A DNA stretch of 64,000 nt from Lachnospiraceae bacterium. Lineage in GTDB: Bacteria; Bacillota; Clostridia; Lachnospirales; Lachnospiraceae. The notes below the pieces were generated by a model, which saw only the letters and a list, made by a program, of their open reading frames with translations, ran no database searches and was not told the DNA's origin. Below are positions 1 through 7,899 of this stretch, piece after piece. Every line of letters starts with the position of its first letter. Position 1 is the first letter of the stretch. The stretch lies in assembly GCA_910576125.1 (NCBI GenBank), contig CAJTHM010000002.1, forward strand, positions 186,001 to 250,000, read 5' to 3'. The position numbers and the translations under genes are program-made.

Positions 1-1583
1 TCGAAGAACTTCCCGGTCAGCTCCGGATCGTAGACATTGCCGCCCTGCTCTCTCATTTTCCGGACGACAGTGTCCCTGGGATAATTCCCGCCGGAAATGG
101 TGGGCACTGTCCAGTAGGTGTAATCGCCCACAATGTGGATGATCCGGGATTCCAGAGGGATGTGCTCCTCGCGCAGCTGGGTGGGATATCCGGTGCCGTC
201 CCAGTTTTCATGGGAGTGCAGGATGGCGTCTGCCACCTTATAGAGCTGTTCGAACTGTCTGGCCATGGCATAGCCGTGTGTGGCATGGGTCTGGATCAGC
301 ATGGTCTCTTCCTCTGTCCGGAACTGTCCGCGGATATAGAAAGACTCGGGGAGCATCGCCATGCCGATGTCCTGGAAGCGGGCGGCCAGGCTGACCTTGT
401 CGGCAAATTCGCCGGAAAGGCCCAGATGCAGGCAGAACGCATGGGCCATCTCCCCGGTGTAATCCACCACTCTTCTGTTCAGAATCTGCCTGTCGTACAA
501 TCTGTCCATGATGTAGCCGGGGATGTTCTGCTCGTGCTTGAGCACCTCCTTGTTCTGATACATTTTCAGATCCGCTCTGGCGAAGCAGTCCTGAAGCGTC
601 TCGTTATCGCTGTTCCAGTCAGCGGCGCCCAGGGCTATGGAGAGGGGCAGGGAGAGGGTCTTGTCGTTGCCGCAGTCGCGGGCCACACGACGGCAGTAGT
701 CCAGAGCGGTCTCCAGCATGGTGTCGGGCAGGATGACGCGGAATTCGTCCCCGCCGCAGCGGGCCACCAGCCATTCGCTCTTCGCCAGGCCGGACATGAT
801 TTTTGCCGCGCCCACCAGGAGCTGGTCGCCGGCCTCATGGCCGAAGATATCATTGGTCAGTTTCAGGAAATTGGCGTCGGCGGATATCATGCAGATATGG
901 CGGTCTTTCTGGCCGGCGTACAGCTCCATCGCTTCCTCGAACTTTCGGCGGTTATAGAGCCCGGTCATGGAATCTTTCTCCGCAAGGGTCTCCAGGGCGC
1001 TCTTTTCCTGCTCATGGAGCCGCTTCTGGCTCTCCAGGGAGCTGACGGCGGCCTGCAGGCGCAGATTGCTGCAGCCTAACTGGGAGAGCTGGCCGGCCAG
1101 AAGGGAGAGGAGGTCCAGGATATGTTCGAACTGCGCTTTCGTGATGGTGGGAATCGCGTGGATATGTTCCAGGAATTCCTCCTCGTCCAGCTTAAGGACG
1201 CGGGCATTGGCGCGGTATTCCTCATCCCCCGGCACATCCTCCGCCAGGCGCACCTGCCCCGCCAGGATGCTGGCCAGATGCCTGCCCTCCACCAGAATGC
1301 TGACGCTGGCGTCCGTGAGCCCTGCCGATTGGCAGCGGCAGATACAGGGCTCCGCGCCGTCATGGGCGCTGAGCGCCTTGTCGGACAGCTCGCAGCGGGC
1401 GCTGCCGACGGGTGATTTCTTTATGACATCGCGGCAGAAACGGCAGTAGTCGCTGTCACGGGTGATGCGCTCGCCGTGAGGGCCGCGGATGCTGATGCCC
1501 ACCTGCAGGGCGACGGACAGGGAATCTATCAGCTTCTGCAGGAAGTCTATGTCAAATATGTCCTGAAAGGTATATGCATCCAT
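1..1583 (-). CDS. PocR-GGDEF-HD signalling protein (3' end cut by window edge)
   Basis: Predicted cytoplasmic cyclic-di-GMP enzyme or sensor; 527 codons are visible and the C-terminus lies outside the window. Starting MDAYTFQDIF, it has a PocR-type sensory domain at about residues 8-160, with the cysteine pattern CRFC..RC..CIC. A short coiled linker follows, then a GGDEF domain at about 190-350 with an intact CGGDEF motif, so diguanylate cyclase activity is plausible; I see no RxxD inhibitory site just before it. The C-terminal HD-GYP-like domain keeps HENWDGTGYP, but the HD pair reads QD (FQDIGM), and the DxGK and later Asp ligands are also missing, so phosphodiesterase activity is unlikely. 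The start has a GGGAGG Shine-Dalgarno. It diverges from the chemotaxis operon. PocR domains often bind small metabolites, but the ligand here is unknown. Confidence 0.85.
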   Translation of the reverse strand, partial: MDAYTFQDIFDIDFLQKLIDSLSVALQVGISIRGPHGERITRDSDYCRFCRDVIKKSPVGSARCELSDKALSAHDGAEPCICRCQSAGLTDASVSILVEGRHLASILAGQVRLAEDVPGDEEYRANARVLKLDEEEFLEHIHAIPTITKAQFEHILDLLSLLAGQLSQLGCSNLRLQAAVSSLESQKRLHEQEKSALETLAEKDSMTGLYNRRKFEEAMELYAGQKDRHICMISADANFLKLTNDIFGHEAGDQLLVGAAKIMSGLAKSEWLVARCGGDEFRVILPDTMLETALDYCRRVARDCGNDKTLSLPLSIALGAADWNSDNETLQDCFARADLKMYQNKEVLKHEQNIPGYIMDRLYDRQILNRRVVDYTGEMAHAFCLHLGLSGEFADKVSLAARFQDIGMAMLPESFYIRGQFRTEEETMLIQTHATHGYAMARQFEQLYKVADAILHSHENWDGTGYPTQLREEHIPLESRIIHIVGDYTYWTVPTISGGNYPRDTVVRKMREQGGNVYDPELTGKFF

Positions 1584-1683
1584 TAATCCCATCCTCCCTT
1601 ACTATATATAATTTACCACAAATTTGATGTATTTGTCTATAGAAGATGTATTGCAAAGGATTCTTTTTGCACTTCTTAATGAA

Positions 1684-1712
1684 TTGACATTTTTTTTGGA
1701 AAGTGGTATCAT
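1684..1712 (+). promoter_or_regulatory. Sigma-70-type promoter of the signalling/chemotaxis operon
   Basis: TTGACA at 1684-1689, a 17-base spacer and TATCAT at 1707-1712, about 39 bases before the first ATG. The near-consensus boxes and spacing suggest housekeeping transcription. I see no sigma-28 signature here, unlike the late flagellar operons further right. Confidence 0.7.
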
Positions 1713-1750
1713 AACTTGGTAGCGAATACATTCAGGATAATGGTGAAGAG

Positions 1751-2833
1751 ATGGAGAAGCAACGGATACTGGTTGTTGATGACGAAGAGATAAATCGTCT
1801 GATACTCATGGAGATGTTTCAGGACAGTCTGGACGAGTACGAGCTGCTGGAGGCGGGGAATGGCCGTGAGGCAGTGGAACAGATTGAGAGGAACCAAAAT
1901 ATCGTACTGATTCTGCTGGATGTGGTCATGCCCATCATGGACGGATTCAAGGTGCTGGAGTATATGCAGGAGCATGAGCTGCTGGAAGCCATCCCTGTGA
2001 TACTGATTACCGGAGAGTCGATTGAGGACAGCGAAGGCCGGGCATATGACTTCGGCGTGGCTGACGTGATACATAAGCCTTTCTTTGCGCATATCGTGAA
2101 GCGCCGCAGCAAGAACATCATCGAGCTGTACCAGAACAAGCACAACATGGAGAGGCGCTTAAAGGAGCAGGAGATTGCCATAAGGGCCCAGGAGAAGGAA
2201 ATCAGGGAGACCAATGAATTCATGGTGGATGCCCTGAGCACCGTGGTGGAGTCCAGAAGCGCTGAGACGGGAGACCATACCAAGCGCATCAAGTTCTACA
2301 CCAGGATTATGGCGAACCACCTGATGGAGCATTTCCCCCAGTACGGCCTGACACCGGCTACGGTGGACGGGATTTCCAGAGCCTCTGTCATGCATGATAT
2401 CGGAAAGATAGGCATTTCGGACACTATCCTATTGAAGCCGGGGCGCCTGACTAATGAAGAATTTGAAATCATGAAGACGCATACCGTCATCGGATGCGAA
2501 ATCCTGGAGAAATTCTATAAAGACCGGACCAGCGAATTCTATCGCTTCTGCTATGAAATCTGCCGCCATCACCATGAGCGGTGGGACGGAAGGGGATATC
2601 CGGATCACTTGGCCGGGGACGATATCCCGATTAGCGCGCAGATTGTCGCCGTGGCAGATGTCTATGACGCGCTGGTAAGCCCCAGAGTGTACAAGGGCTC
2701 TTTTTCGAAGGAAAAGGCGTATGAGATGATCATGAATGGTGAATGTGGTCAGTTCGCGCCGGATATATTGGAATGCTTCAGGCTTGCCAGGGAAGATTTC
2801 TATAATATTATGGAAACGCTGGGGAGTTTCTAG
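1751..2833 (+). CDS. Response regulator with receiver and complete HD-GYP domain
   Basis: Predicted two-component cyclic-di-GMP phosphodiesterase, 360 residues. The N-terminal receiver has the acidic pair at Asp10-Asp11, phospho-acceptor Asp57 (LLDVVMPIMDG) and the conserved Lys in HKPF near 109. A helical linker (about 125-165) joins an HD-GYP domain with all expected ligands: ETGDHTKR near 175, HD at 215-216 in MHDIGKIG, THTVIG near 243, HHHERWDGRGYP at 273-284, and ADVYDAL. It is therefore the one catalytically complete HD-GYP protein of the three in this region. It is the first gene of the operon, 39 bases downstream of a strong promoter. The next gene encodes a histidine kinase that could phosphorylate it. 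Confidence 0.9.
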   Translation: MEKQRILVVDDEEINRLILMEMFQDSLDEYELLEAGNGREAVEQIERNQNIVLILLDVVMPIMDGFKVLEYMQEHELLEAIPVILITGESIEDSEGRAYDFGVADVIHKPFFAHIVKRRSKNIIELYQNKHNMERRLKEQEIAIRAQEKEIRETNEFMVDALSTVVESRSAETGDHTKRIKFYTRIMANHLMEHFPQYGLTPATVDGISRASVMHDIGKIGISDTILLKPGRLTNEEFEIMKTHTVIGCEILEKFYKDRTSEFYRFCYEICRHHHERWDGRGYPDHLAGDDIPISAQIVAVADVYDALVSPRVYKGSFSKEKAYEMIMNGECGQFAPDILECFRLAREDFYNIMETLGSF

Positions 2834-2849
2834 TTTTCATAATATGGAC

Positions 2850-2885
2850 GGCAGCAAAGTGGGATAACGCTTCTGCTGCTGTTTT
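2850..2885 (+). terminator. Possible weak intrinsic terminator/attenuator within the operon
   Basis: An imperfect hairpin (GGCAGCA...TGCTGCT arms with an inner AAGTG/CGCTT stem) is followed by only four T residues. It lies in the 82-base gap between the REC-HD-GYP gene and the histidine kinase. It could lower expression of the downstream genes or protect the mRNA. The stem is visible but the function is inferred. Confidence 0.35.
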
Positions 2886-2915
2886 CACGTCATATGATAC
2901 CGGCGGAGGTACGAT

Positions 2916-4436
2916 ATGGGAGAGGATTGGAACGGCGCATTTCCCGTAGAGGACGCGTTGGAGATGATTCTGATGTTTGACGGTGCGGGCGTGGTCTTCT
3001 ACGCCAATGCCGCGGCAAGAGGCAGACTCGGATATACATTGGAGGACGGAGGAAGCGGGGAGGGCCTCAGGGGCAGACATGTCAGCGAGGTGTTCCCCGG
3101 AAGCTTTAAATCTTCGGAGGGCATTTCGGAGGGGCAGGCCGCGGGCAGAACGGAGCATCTGGTGATGTACCGCAGGAACCGGACCTGTTTCCCGGTGGAG
3201 GCGAAGTTCGTAAGGAACCGTGACAGCTATATCTGCATGGCCAATGACATGCTGGAGCGGGAGCATCTGGGGAGGGAAATCGAACAGGTGCGGGAGGAGG
3301 CCGGACAGGCGGCCAGGGTCAAGGCGGAATTCGTGGCCAATGTGACCCATGAGCTGCGGACTCCGGTGAACGGCATCCTGGGCAATGTCAGGGAGCTTTT
3401 GGACAATTCGCCGGAGGAAGGCACCGCAAAGGCCCTGCGGCTGGTAGAGCGCTGCTGCGGGGATATGAACAAGATTATCGACAATATTCTGGATTTTTCG
3501 AAGCTGGATGCGGGGAAATTTACCCTGGAGCTTCGGAAATTCCATTTCAGAAATATGCTGGATTATGTAAAGGCCCAGCACATCAGCAGGATTACCGAGA
3601 AAGGGCTGGATTTCTTCCTGACGGTATCGCCGCAGGTGCCGGAGTATGTGGTGGGGGATGAACTGCGCATCGTGCAGATCCTGAACAATCTCCTGTCCAA
3701 TGCCCTGAAGTTCACCGCGGTGGGCAAGATTACGCTTCAGGTGCTCCTCACTGCCCGGGTGGACGATAAGGCGGAGATTTTTTTCATTGTGTCGGACACA
3801 GGGATAGGAATCGCCGAGGAGAACCGGGATAAGCTGTTCCAGAGTTTCTCCCAGGTGGACGCTTCCATTTCCAGGAGGTACGGCGGCACGGGCCTGGGGC
3901 TGAACATCTGCAAGCAGCTGGTGGAGCTGATGGGAGGCAGCATCGAGGTGGAGAGCAGGGAGGGCCATGGCAGCAGCTTTTCCTTTTCCGTATGGGTGGG
4001 GGAGGGCGGAGAGCAGACCGGTTCCCGGGACGCCACTGATGATATAAAGACTGCATTTGAAAACATGGCCCACGCAGGCCCTGCGCAGGAGGATACGGAG
4101 GATGCGAGGCATTACGGCACACCCGCCAACAGGGAGGCCCTGAAGAAAAATCTGTCGAAGCTGATTCTCAGCATAGAGATGGAGAACTGGGAGAAGGCGG
4201 AGATGTTCATGGAGACGGTGAGGCAGCTCACCGCGGACGCGCCGCCGGATATCAAGCGCATAGCCCTTCGGCTGAAGATGGCGATTCAGAAGGGGGATTA
4301 TGAAAAGGTAGCCACGCAGTTCGATACATTGCGGAGCAGTCTGGCACCTGAAAAATGCACAGAGTCTGTAGGCAGGGAGGTGCCGGGAGATGGATTACGC
4401 GGACAAGGGAGCGGCGAGGATTCTCATCGTGGATGA
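2916..4436 (+). CDS. PAS-containing sensor histidine kinase
   Basis: Predicted soluble histidine kinase, 506 residues, with no membrane segment seen. A PAS-like segment covers about residues 10-110. HisKA follows with the H-box NVTHELRTPVNG (His145), then an HATPase domain with N-box NNLLSNALKF, G1 DTGIGI and G2 GGTGLGL. The last about 100 residues (from about 400) are helical and have no receiver domain; they resemble the C-terminal region of hybrid kinases whose receiver has been separated. The ATG at 2916 has GGAGG upstream. Its 3' end overlaps the next gene, a REC protein, by 47 bases, so translational coupling and a kinase-regulator pairing are likely. The signal is unknown. Confidence 0.85.
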   Translation: MGEDWNGAFPVEDALEMILMFDGAGVVFYANAAARGRLGYTLEDGGSGEGLRGRHVSEVFPGSFKSSEGISEGQAAGRTEHLVMYRRNRTCFPVEAKFVRNRDSYICMANDMLEREHLGREIEQVREEAGQAARVKAEFVANVTHELRTPVNGILGNVRELLDNSPEEGTAKALRLVERCCGDMNKIIDNILDFSKLDAGKFTLELRKFHFRNMLDYVKAQHISRITEKGLDFFLTVSPQVPEYVVGDELRIVQILNNLLSNALKFTAVGKITLQVLLTARVDDKAEIFFIVSDTGIGIAEENRDKLFQSFSQVDASISRRYGGTGLGLNICKQLVELMGGSIEVESREGHGSSFSFSVWVGEGGEQTGSRDATDDIKTAFENMAHAGPAQEDTEDARHYGTPANREALKKNLSKLILSIEMENWEKAEMFMETVRQLTADAPPDIKRIALRLKMAIQKGDYEKVATQFDTLRSSLAPEKCTESVGREVPGDGLRGQGSGEDSHRG

Positions 4437-5445
4437 TTTGGAAGTGAACAGATGTATTCTGGAGGAGATCATCCAGGGCATGGGCTGCCGCCCTGTATCG
4501 GCGGACAGCGCGGAGGAGGCGCTGCGGCTGGTGAGGGGGAACTGTCCGCAGCTGATTCTGTCTGACATTTCCATGCCGGGCATGGACGGCTTTGAGCTTT
4601 GCAGGATTTTGAAAAACGATAAAAAGACGAAAAATATCCCGATTATCTTTATTTCCGCATATGATAATCCGAAAGATATCATGGAGGGCCTGACTCTGGG
4701 CGGGGCGGACTACATTACGAAGCCTTTCTTCCCGGAAGTGGTGCAGGCCAGGGTAGGCGTCCATCTGCGCCTCTATGAGGCGAACAGGGAGCTTGAGGAG
4801 ATGAACCGCAGGCTTCATGCCTCGCTGAGCGAGCAGCTGGGGCAGATAGAGCAGGAGAAGAAAGATGTGCTGTACGCGCTGGCGGGAATCGCCGCCAGGA
4901 ATTCCTGTTATCGGGGAGAGCACATAGAACGCCTGAAAGAGAACTGCAGAATCCTGGCCCAGGGGATGCAGCTTTCCCCATTGTTTGAAGACAAGATTTC
5001 CGATGCCTATATCGACACGATTGAGCTGGCGGCGCCGCTGTGCGACATCGGCAATATCGGAATCCCGCTGGAGCTTCTGCGCAAGCGGGAGGCGCTGGAC
5101 GCTGGGGAGATGGCAATCGTGCAGACTCACACCACTATCGGCGCGAAGCTTCTGGGCGATCTGCATGTGGGCAGCGATTACAATGATTTTGTCCGCATGG
5201 CTGAGGATGTGGCCCATTACCATCACGAGAACTGGGACGGCAGCGGATATCCGGAAAGGCTTAAGGGGAATGAAATCCCGCTGGCGGCGCAGATTGTGTC
5301 CATCGTGCAGGTCTACTGTGCCCTGACGGACAAGAGGAACTACAGCAAGGAAGAGGCTTTCAATATCATGGAAGGGGAAGCGGAGATAAAGTTCAATCCC
5401 GATATTTTCAAAATATGCCGTAAGATATCGCGCCAGCTTCTTTAG
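4390..5445 (+). CDS. Response regulator with receiver and degenerate HD-GYP domain
   Basis: 351 residues. The receiver is intact: acidic pair at Asp15-Asp16, phospho-acceptor Asp59 in LILSDISMPGMDG, and Lys in TKPFF. The C-terminal domain is clearly HD-GYP-derived (YHHENWDGSGYPERLKG). However, the HD pair reads CD (LCDIGNIG), the DxGK Lys is Asn, and the ADVYDAL ligand segment reads VQVYCAL. Loss of these metal ligands argues against phosphodiesterase activity and for a binding or scaffold role. It starts inside the 3' end of the histidine kinase gene (47-base overlap) and is probably co-translated with it. It may compete with, or partner, the intact paralogue two genes upstream. Confidence 0.85.
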   Translation: MDYADKGAARILIVDDLEVNRCILEEIIQGMGCRPVSADSAEEALRLVRGNCPQLILSDISMPGMDGFELCRILKNDKKTKNIPIIFISAYDNPKDIMEGLTLGGADYITKPFFPEVVQARVGVHLRLYEANRELEEMNRRLHASLSEQLGQIEQEKKDVLYALAGIAARNSCYRGEHIERLKENCRILAQGMQLSPLFEDKISDAYIDTIELAAPLCDIGNIGIPLELLRKREALDAGEMAIVQTHTTIGAKLLGDLHVGSDYNDFVRMAEDVAHYHHENWDGSGYPERLKGNEIPLAAQIVSIVQVYCALTDKRNYSKEEAFNIMEGEAEIKFNPDIFKICRKISRQLL

Positions 5446-5530
5446 AAGCGGGGCTGCGGCAATCAAAAGTAAGCGTAAGGGCGGCAGAGGCTCTGCATAG
5501 CGGCCGTCCGATCAGGAGGTGGGATGAACT

Positions 5531-6337
5531 GTGATTAAGGATGATGAATTTATAAGGATTGCCTCTTATATGAAGCAGCGCTACGGAATCGACCTTTACC
5601 AGAAAAAGGTCATTGTCAACGGGCGTCTGGAGAATTATATTAAAAGAGGCGGCTGGAAGACTTTCGACGAATTCATGAATGCGGTGGAGCATGACAAGAC
5701 AGGAAATCAGGAAAAGATGCTGGTAAATTTCCTGACGACGAATCATACATATTTCATGCGTGAATTTGAACATTTTGACTTTTTCAAAAGCGAGGTGCTC
5801 CCCTGGCTCCGCCAGAAGGAGGCGGCGAGAAAGGATCTGCGGATCTGGTGCGGCGCGGCTTCTTCGGGGGAAGAGCCTTATATGATAGCCATGGTGCTGG
5901 CGGATTTCTTCGGAATGGAGCACAATCAGTGGGATACGAAAGTGCTCGCCACGGACATCTCCACCAAGGTGCTGCAGAAAGCCATGGCGGGAATTTATAC
6001 GGATGAACAGCTCAAGAACATCCCGGAGCATTGGAGGAAGAAGTTTTTCAATAAGCTTGCAGGCGGAACGCAGTTTCAGGTGAAGCAGGAGCTGAAGAGC
6101 GAAGTCATTTTCAGACAGTTCAATCTGATGGACCCGTTTCCGTTCAGGAAGAAGATGCACACCATATTCCTGCGGAATGTCATGATATACTTTGACGACA
6201 ATACGAAACGGGAGCTGGTGCAGAAAGTATACGACGCACTGGAACCGGGCGGATATCTGTTCATCGGGACTACAGAGACCCTTGACAGGAGCAGCACGCC
6301 GTTTCAGATTATCCAGCCATCCATTTTCAGAAAATAG
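5531..6337 (+). CDS. cheR: Chemoreceptor glutamate methyltransferase CheR
   Basis: S-adenosylmethionine-dependent methylation of chemoreceptor glutamates. 268 residues, the usual CheR length. It has the N-terminal helical CheR domain (about 1-70), followed by the methyltransferase fold with SSGEEPYMIAM, VLATDIS and the NLMDPFP...IFLRNVMIYF segment typical of CheR. The start is GTG at 5531, 10 bases after an AGGAGGTGGG Shine-Dalgarno; no better in-frame ATG lies nearby. It lies 85 bases after the degenerate HD-GYP gene and 46 bases before cheB, the opposing methylesterase, so receptor adaptation is encoded as a pair. Confidence 0.95.
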   Translation: MIKDDEFIRIASYMKQRYGIDLYQKKVIVNGRLENYIKRGGWKTFDEFMNAVEHDKTGNQEKMLVNFLTTNHTYFMREFEHFDFFKSEVLPWLRQKEAARKDLRIWCGAASSGEEPYMIAMVLADFFGMEHNQWDTKVLATDISTKVLQKAMAGIYTDEQLKNIPEHWRKKFFNKLAGGTQFQVKQELKSEVIFRQFNLMDPFPFRKKMHTIFLRNVMIYFDDNTKRELVQKVYDALEPGGYLFIGTTETLDRSSTPFQIIQPSIFRK

Positions 6338-6383
6338 GGGATGCGCTGCGAACAAGGAAATAATAGGGGGGACAGACTGAGAT

Positions 6384-7418
6384 ATGCTGCCGATTAAGGT
6401 TTTGATTGTGGATGATTCCATCGTATTCCGGGAACTGCTGGTCCAGAATCTGGGCAGGGATCCGGCTATAAAGATTGTGGGAACGGCCAGGGATCCGTTT
6501 GAGGCCAGGGACGCGATTCTCGCCCTGAAGCCGGATGTGATGACCCTGGACATCGAGCTGCCCAGGATGAACGGAATCGAGTTCCTGCGCAAGCTGATGC
6601 CCCAGTACCCGCTTCCCGTGGTAGTGATCAGCTCCCTGAGCGATAAAGTATTCGACGCCATGAACGCGGGGGCTGTGGACTTTGTGGCAAAGCCTGTGGT
6701 CTCCAACAGGAAGCAGCTGGAGGATTTCGTCCGGAATGAGCTTTTGGTGAAGATAAAGATAGCCGCAAGCGCCAGAATCAGCAATATCAAGAAGACGGTG
6801 ATGATGCGGGAAGGAAATCAGGAACACATGTCGGTGAAACGCAGCAATCTGGTAGTGGCAATCGGCGCTTCCACGGGGGGGACGGAGGCCACATCCGCCG
6901 TAGTGCGGGAGTTCGGCACGGATATCCCTGGAATCGTCTGCGTGCAGCATATGCCGCCCGGATTTACGCAGATGTATGCCAAGAGGCTGGACAATGAATG
7001 CCAGATACATGTGAAGGAGGCCGAGACAGGCGACAGGGTCCTGCCGGGCCATATGCTGATAGCCCCCGGCGGGGACAGACATATGAGCCTGGTGAAAGTG
7101 GGCACGGGCTATCAGGTGGAGGTCAAGCCGGGCCCCAGGGTGAACGGGCATTGTCCCTCTGTGGATGTGCTGTTCAATTCCGTGGCAAAGGCCGCAGGCT
7201 CCGACGCGCTGGGCATCATCCTCACGGGGATGGGAGGGGACGGCGCCAAGGGACTGCTTGCCATGCGGCAGGCCGGAGCCAGGACGATCGGACAGGATGA
7301 ATCCACCTGTGTGGTCTATGGAATGCCGAAGGTTGCATATGATCTGGGAGCGGTGGAGTACCAGGAGAAACTGGGCGATATCGCAAGCAGGACATATGCG
7401 GTTTTGAATAAAATGTAA
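6384..7418 (+). CDS. cheB: Chemoreceptor methylesterase/glutamine deamidase CheB
   Basis: Removes receptor methyl groups and deamidates receptor glutamines when phosphorylated by CheA. 344 residues. The receiver domain has Asp10-Asp11, phospho-acceptor Asp56 (TLDIELPRMNG) and Lys103. A linker at about 120-155 leads to the esterase domain with catalytic Ser163 (GASTGGTEA), His189 (VQHMPPGF) and Asp286 (GMGGDGAKG). Both domains are complete. It lies 12 bases upstream of the CheY-like gene. Confidence 0.96.
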   Translation: MLPIKVLIVDDSIVFRELLVQNLGRDPAIKIVGTARDPFEARDAILALKPDVMTLDIELPRMNGIEFLRKLMPQYPLPVVVISSLSDKVFDAMNAGAVDFVAKPVVSNRKQLEDFVRNELLVKIKIAASARISNIKKTVMMREGNQEHMSVKRSNLVVAIGASTGGTEATSAVVREFGTDIPGIVCVQHMPPGFTQMYAKRLDNECQIHVKEAETGDRVLPGHMLIAPGGDRHMSLVKVGTGYQVEVKPGPRVNGHCPSVDVLFNSVAKAAGSDALGIILTGMGGDGAKGLLAMRQAGARTIGQDESTCVVYGMPKVAYDLGAVEYQEKLGDIASRTYAVLNKM

Positions 7419-7430
7419 AGGAGAAAAATC

Positions 7431-7823
7431 ATGAAGATTCTGCTGGCGGAGGACGATTTCGCGACAAGGAAGTTTATGGCGGGTTTTCTCTCAAAGTACG
7501 GTGAATGTGATGTTACGGTGGACGGAATGGAAGCTGTGGACGCGTTCATGATGGCTTTGGAGGATAAGGAGCCCTATGATTTGGTGTGTCTGGACATTAT
7601 GATGCCGGTCATGGACGGATATCAGGCCCTGATGGGTATCCGCAATCTGGAAAAGGAGAGAGGCGTGCCCGAGGAGAAGGCTGTGAAAGTCATCATGACC
7701 ACTGCCTTGAACGAGGAGAAGAATGTCAAGATGGCATTCGAGCTGGGGTGTACCATTTACTCCGGGAAGCCCATCGATCAGGAGCGGTTTGAACAGGCCA
7801 TGAAGAAGCTGAACCTGATCTGA
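7431..7823 (+). CDS. Single-domain CheY-like response regulator
   Basis: A stand-alone receiver domain of 130 residues with the acidic pair at Asp8-Asp9, phospho-acceptor Asp55 (CLDIMMPVMDG), the Thr of MTTAL and Lys in SGKPI. An AAAGGAG Shine-Dalgarno precedes the ATG. Its place between cheB and cheA makes it a likely CheA substrate, and so either the motor-binding CheY or a phosphate sink. It is slightly longer than typical CheY, and I cannot show that it binds FliM. Confidence 0.85.
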   Translation: MKILLAEDDFATRKFMAGFLSKYGECDVTVDGMEAVDAFMMALEDKEPYDLVCLDIMMPVMDGYQALMGIRNLEKERGVPEEKAVKVIMTTALNEEKNVKMAFELGCTIYSGKPIDQERFEQAMKKLNLI

Positions 7824-7861
7824 GCGCCGAAAGCCATGCTTTAGGCGGGCAAAAAGATATT

Positions 7862-7883
7862 AAGGCGCGCCGACGGCGCGCTT
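7862..7883 (+). promoter_or_regulatory. G+C-rich hairpin just upstream of cheA
   Basis: Arms 7862-7871 and 7875-7883 (GGCGCGCC / GGCGCGC core, 3-base loop) form a very stable stem immediately before the AAAGGAG ribosome binding site of cheA. There is no T-tract, so it is not a standard terminator. A role in mRNA processing, stability or CheA translation level is possible but inferred. Confidence 0.4.
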
Positions 7884-7899
7884 GGGAAAGGAGATAGAT

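Noticed and set aside
135..1079. Plus-strand open frame of 314 codons at the left edge
   Set aside because: It is the antisense shadow of the PocR-GGDEF-HD gene, whose translation shows clear domain motifs.
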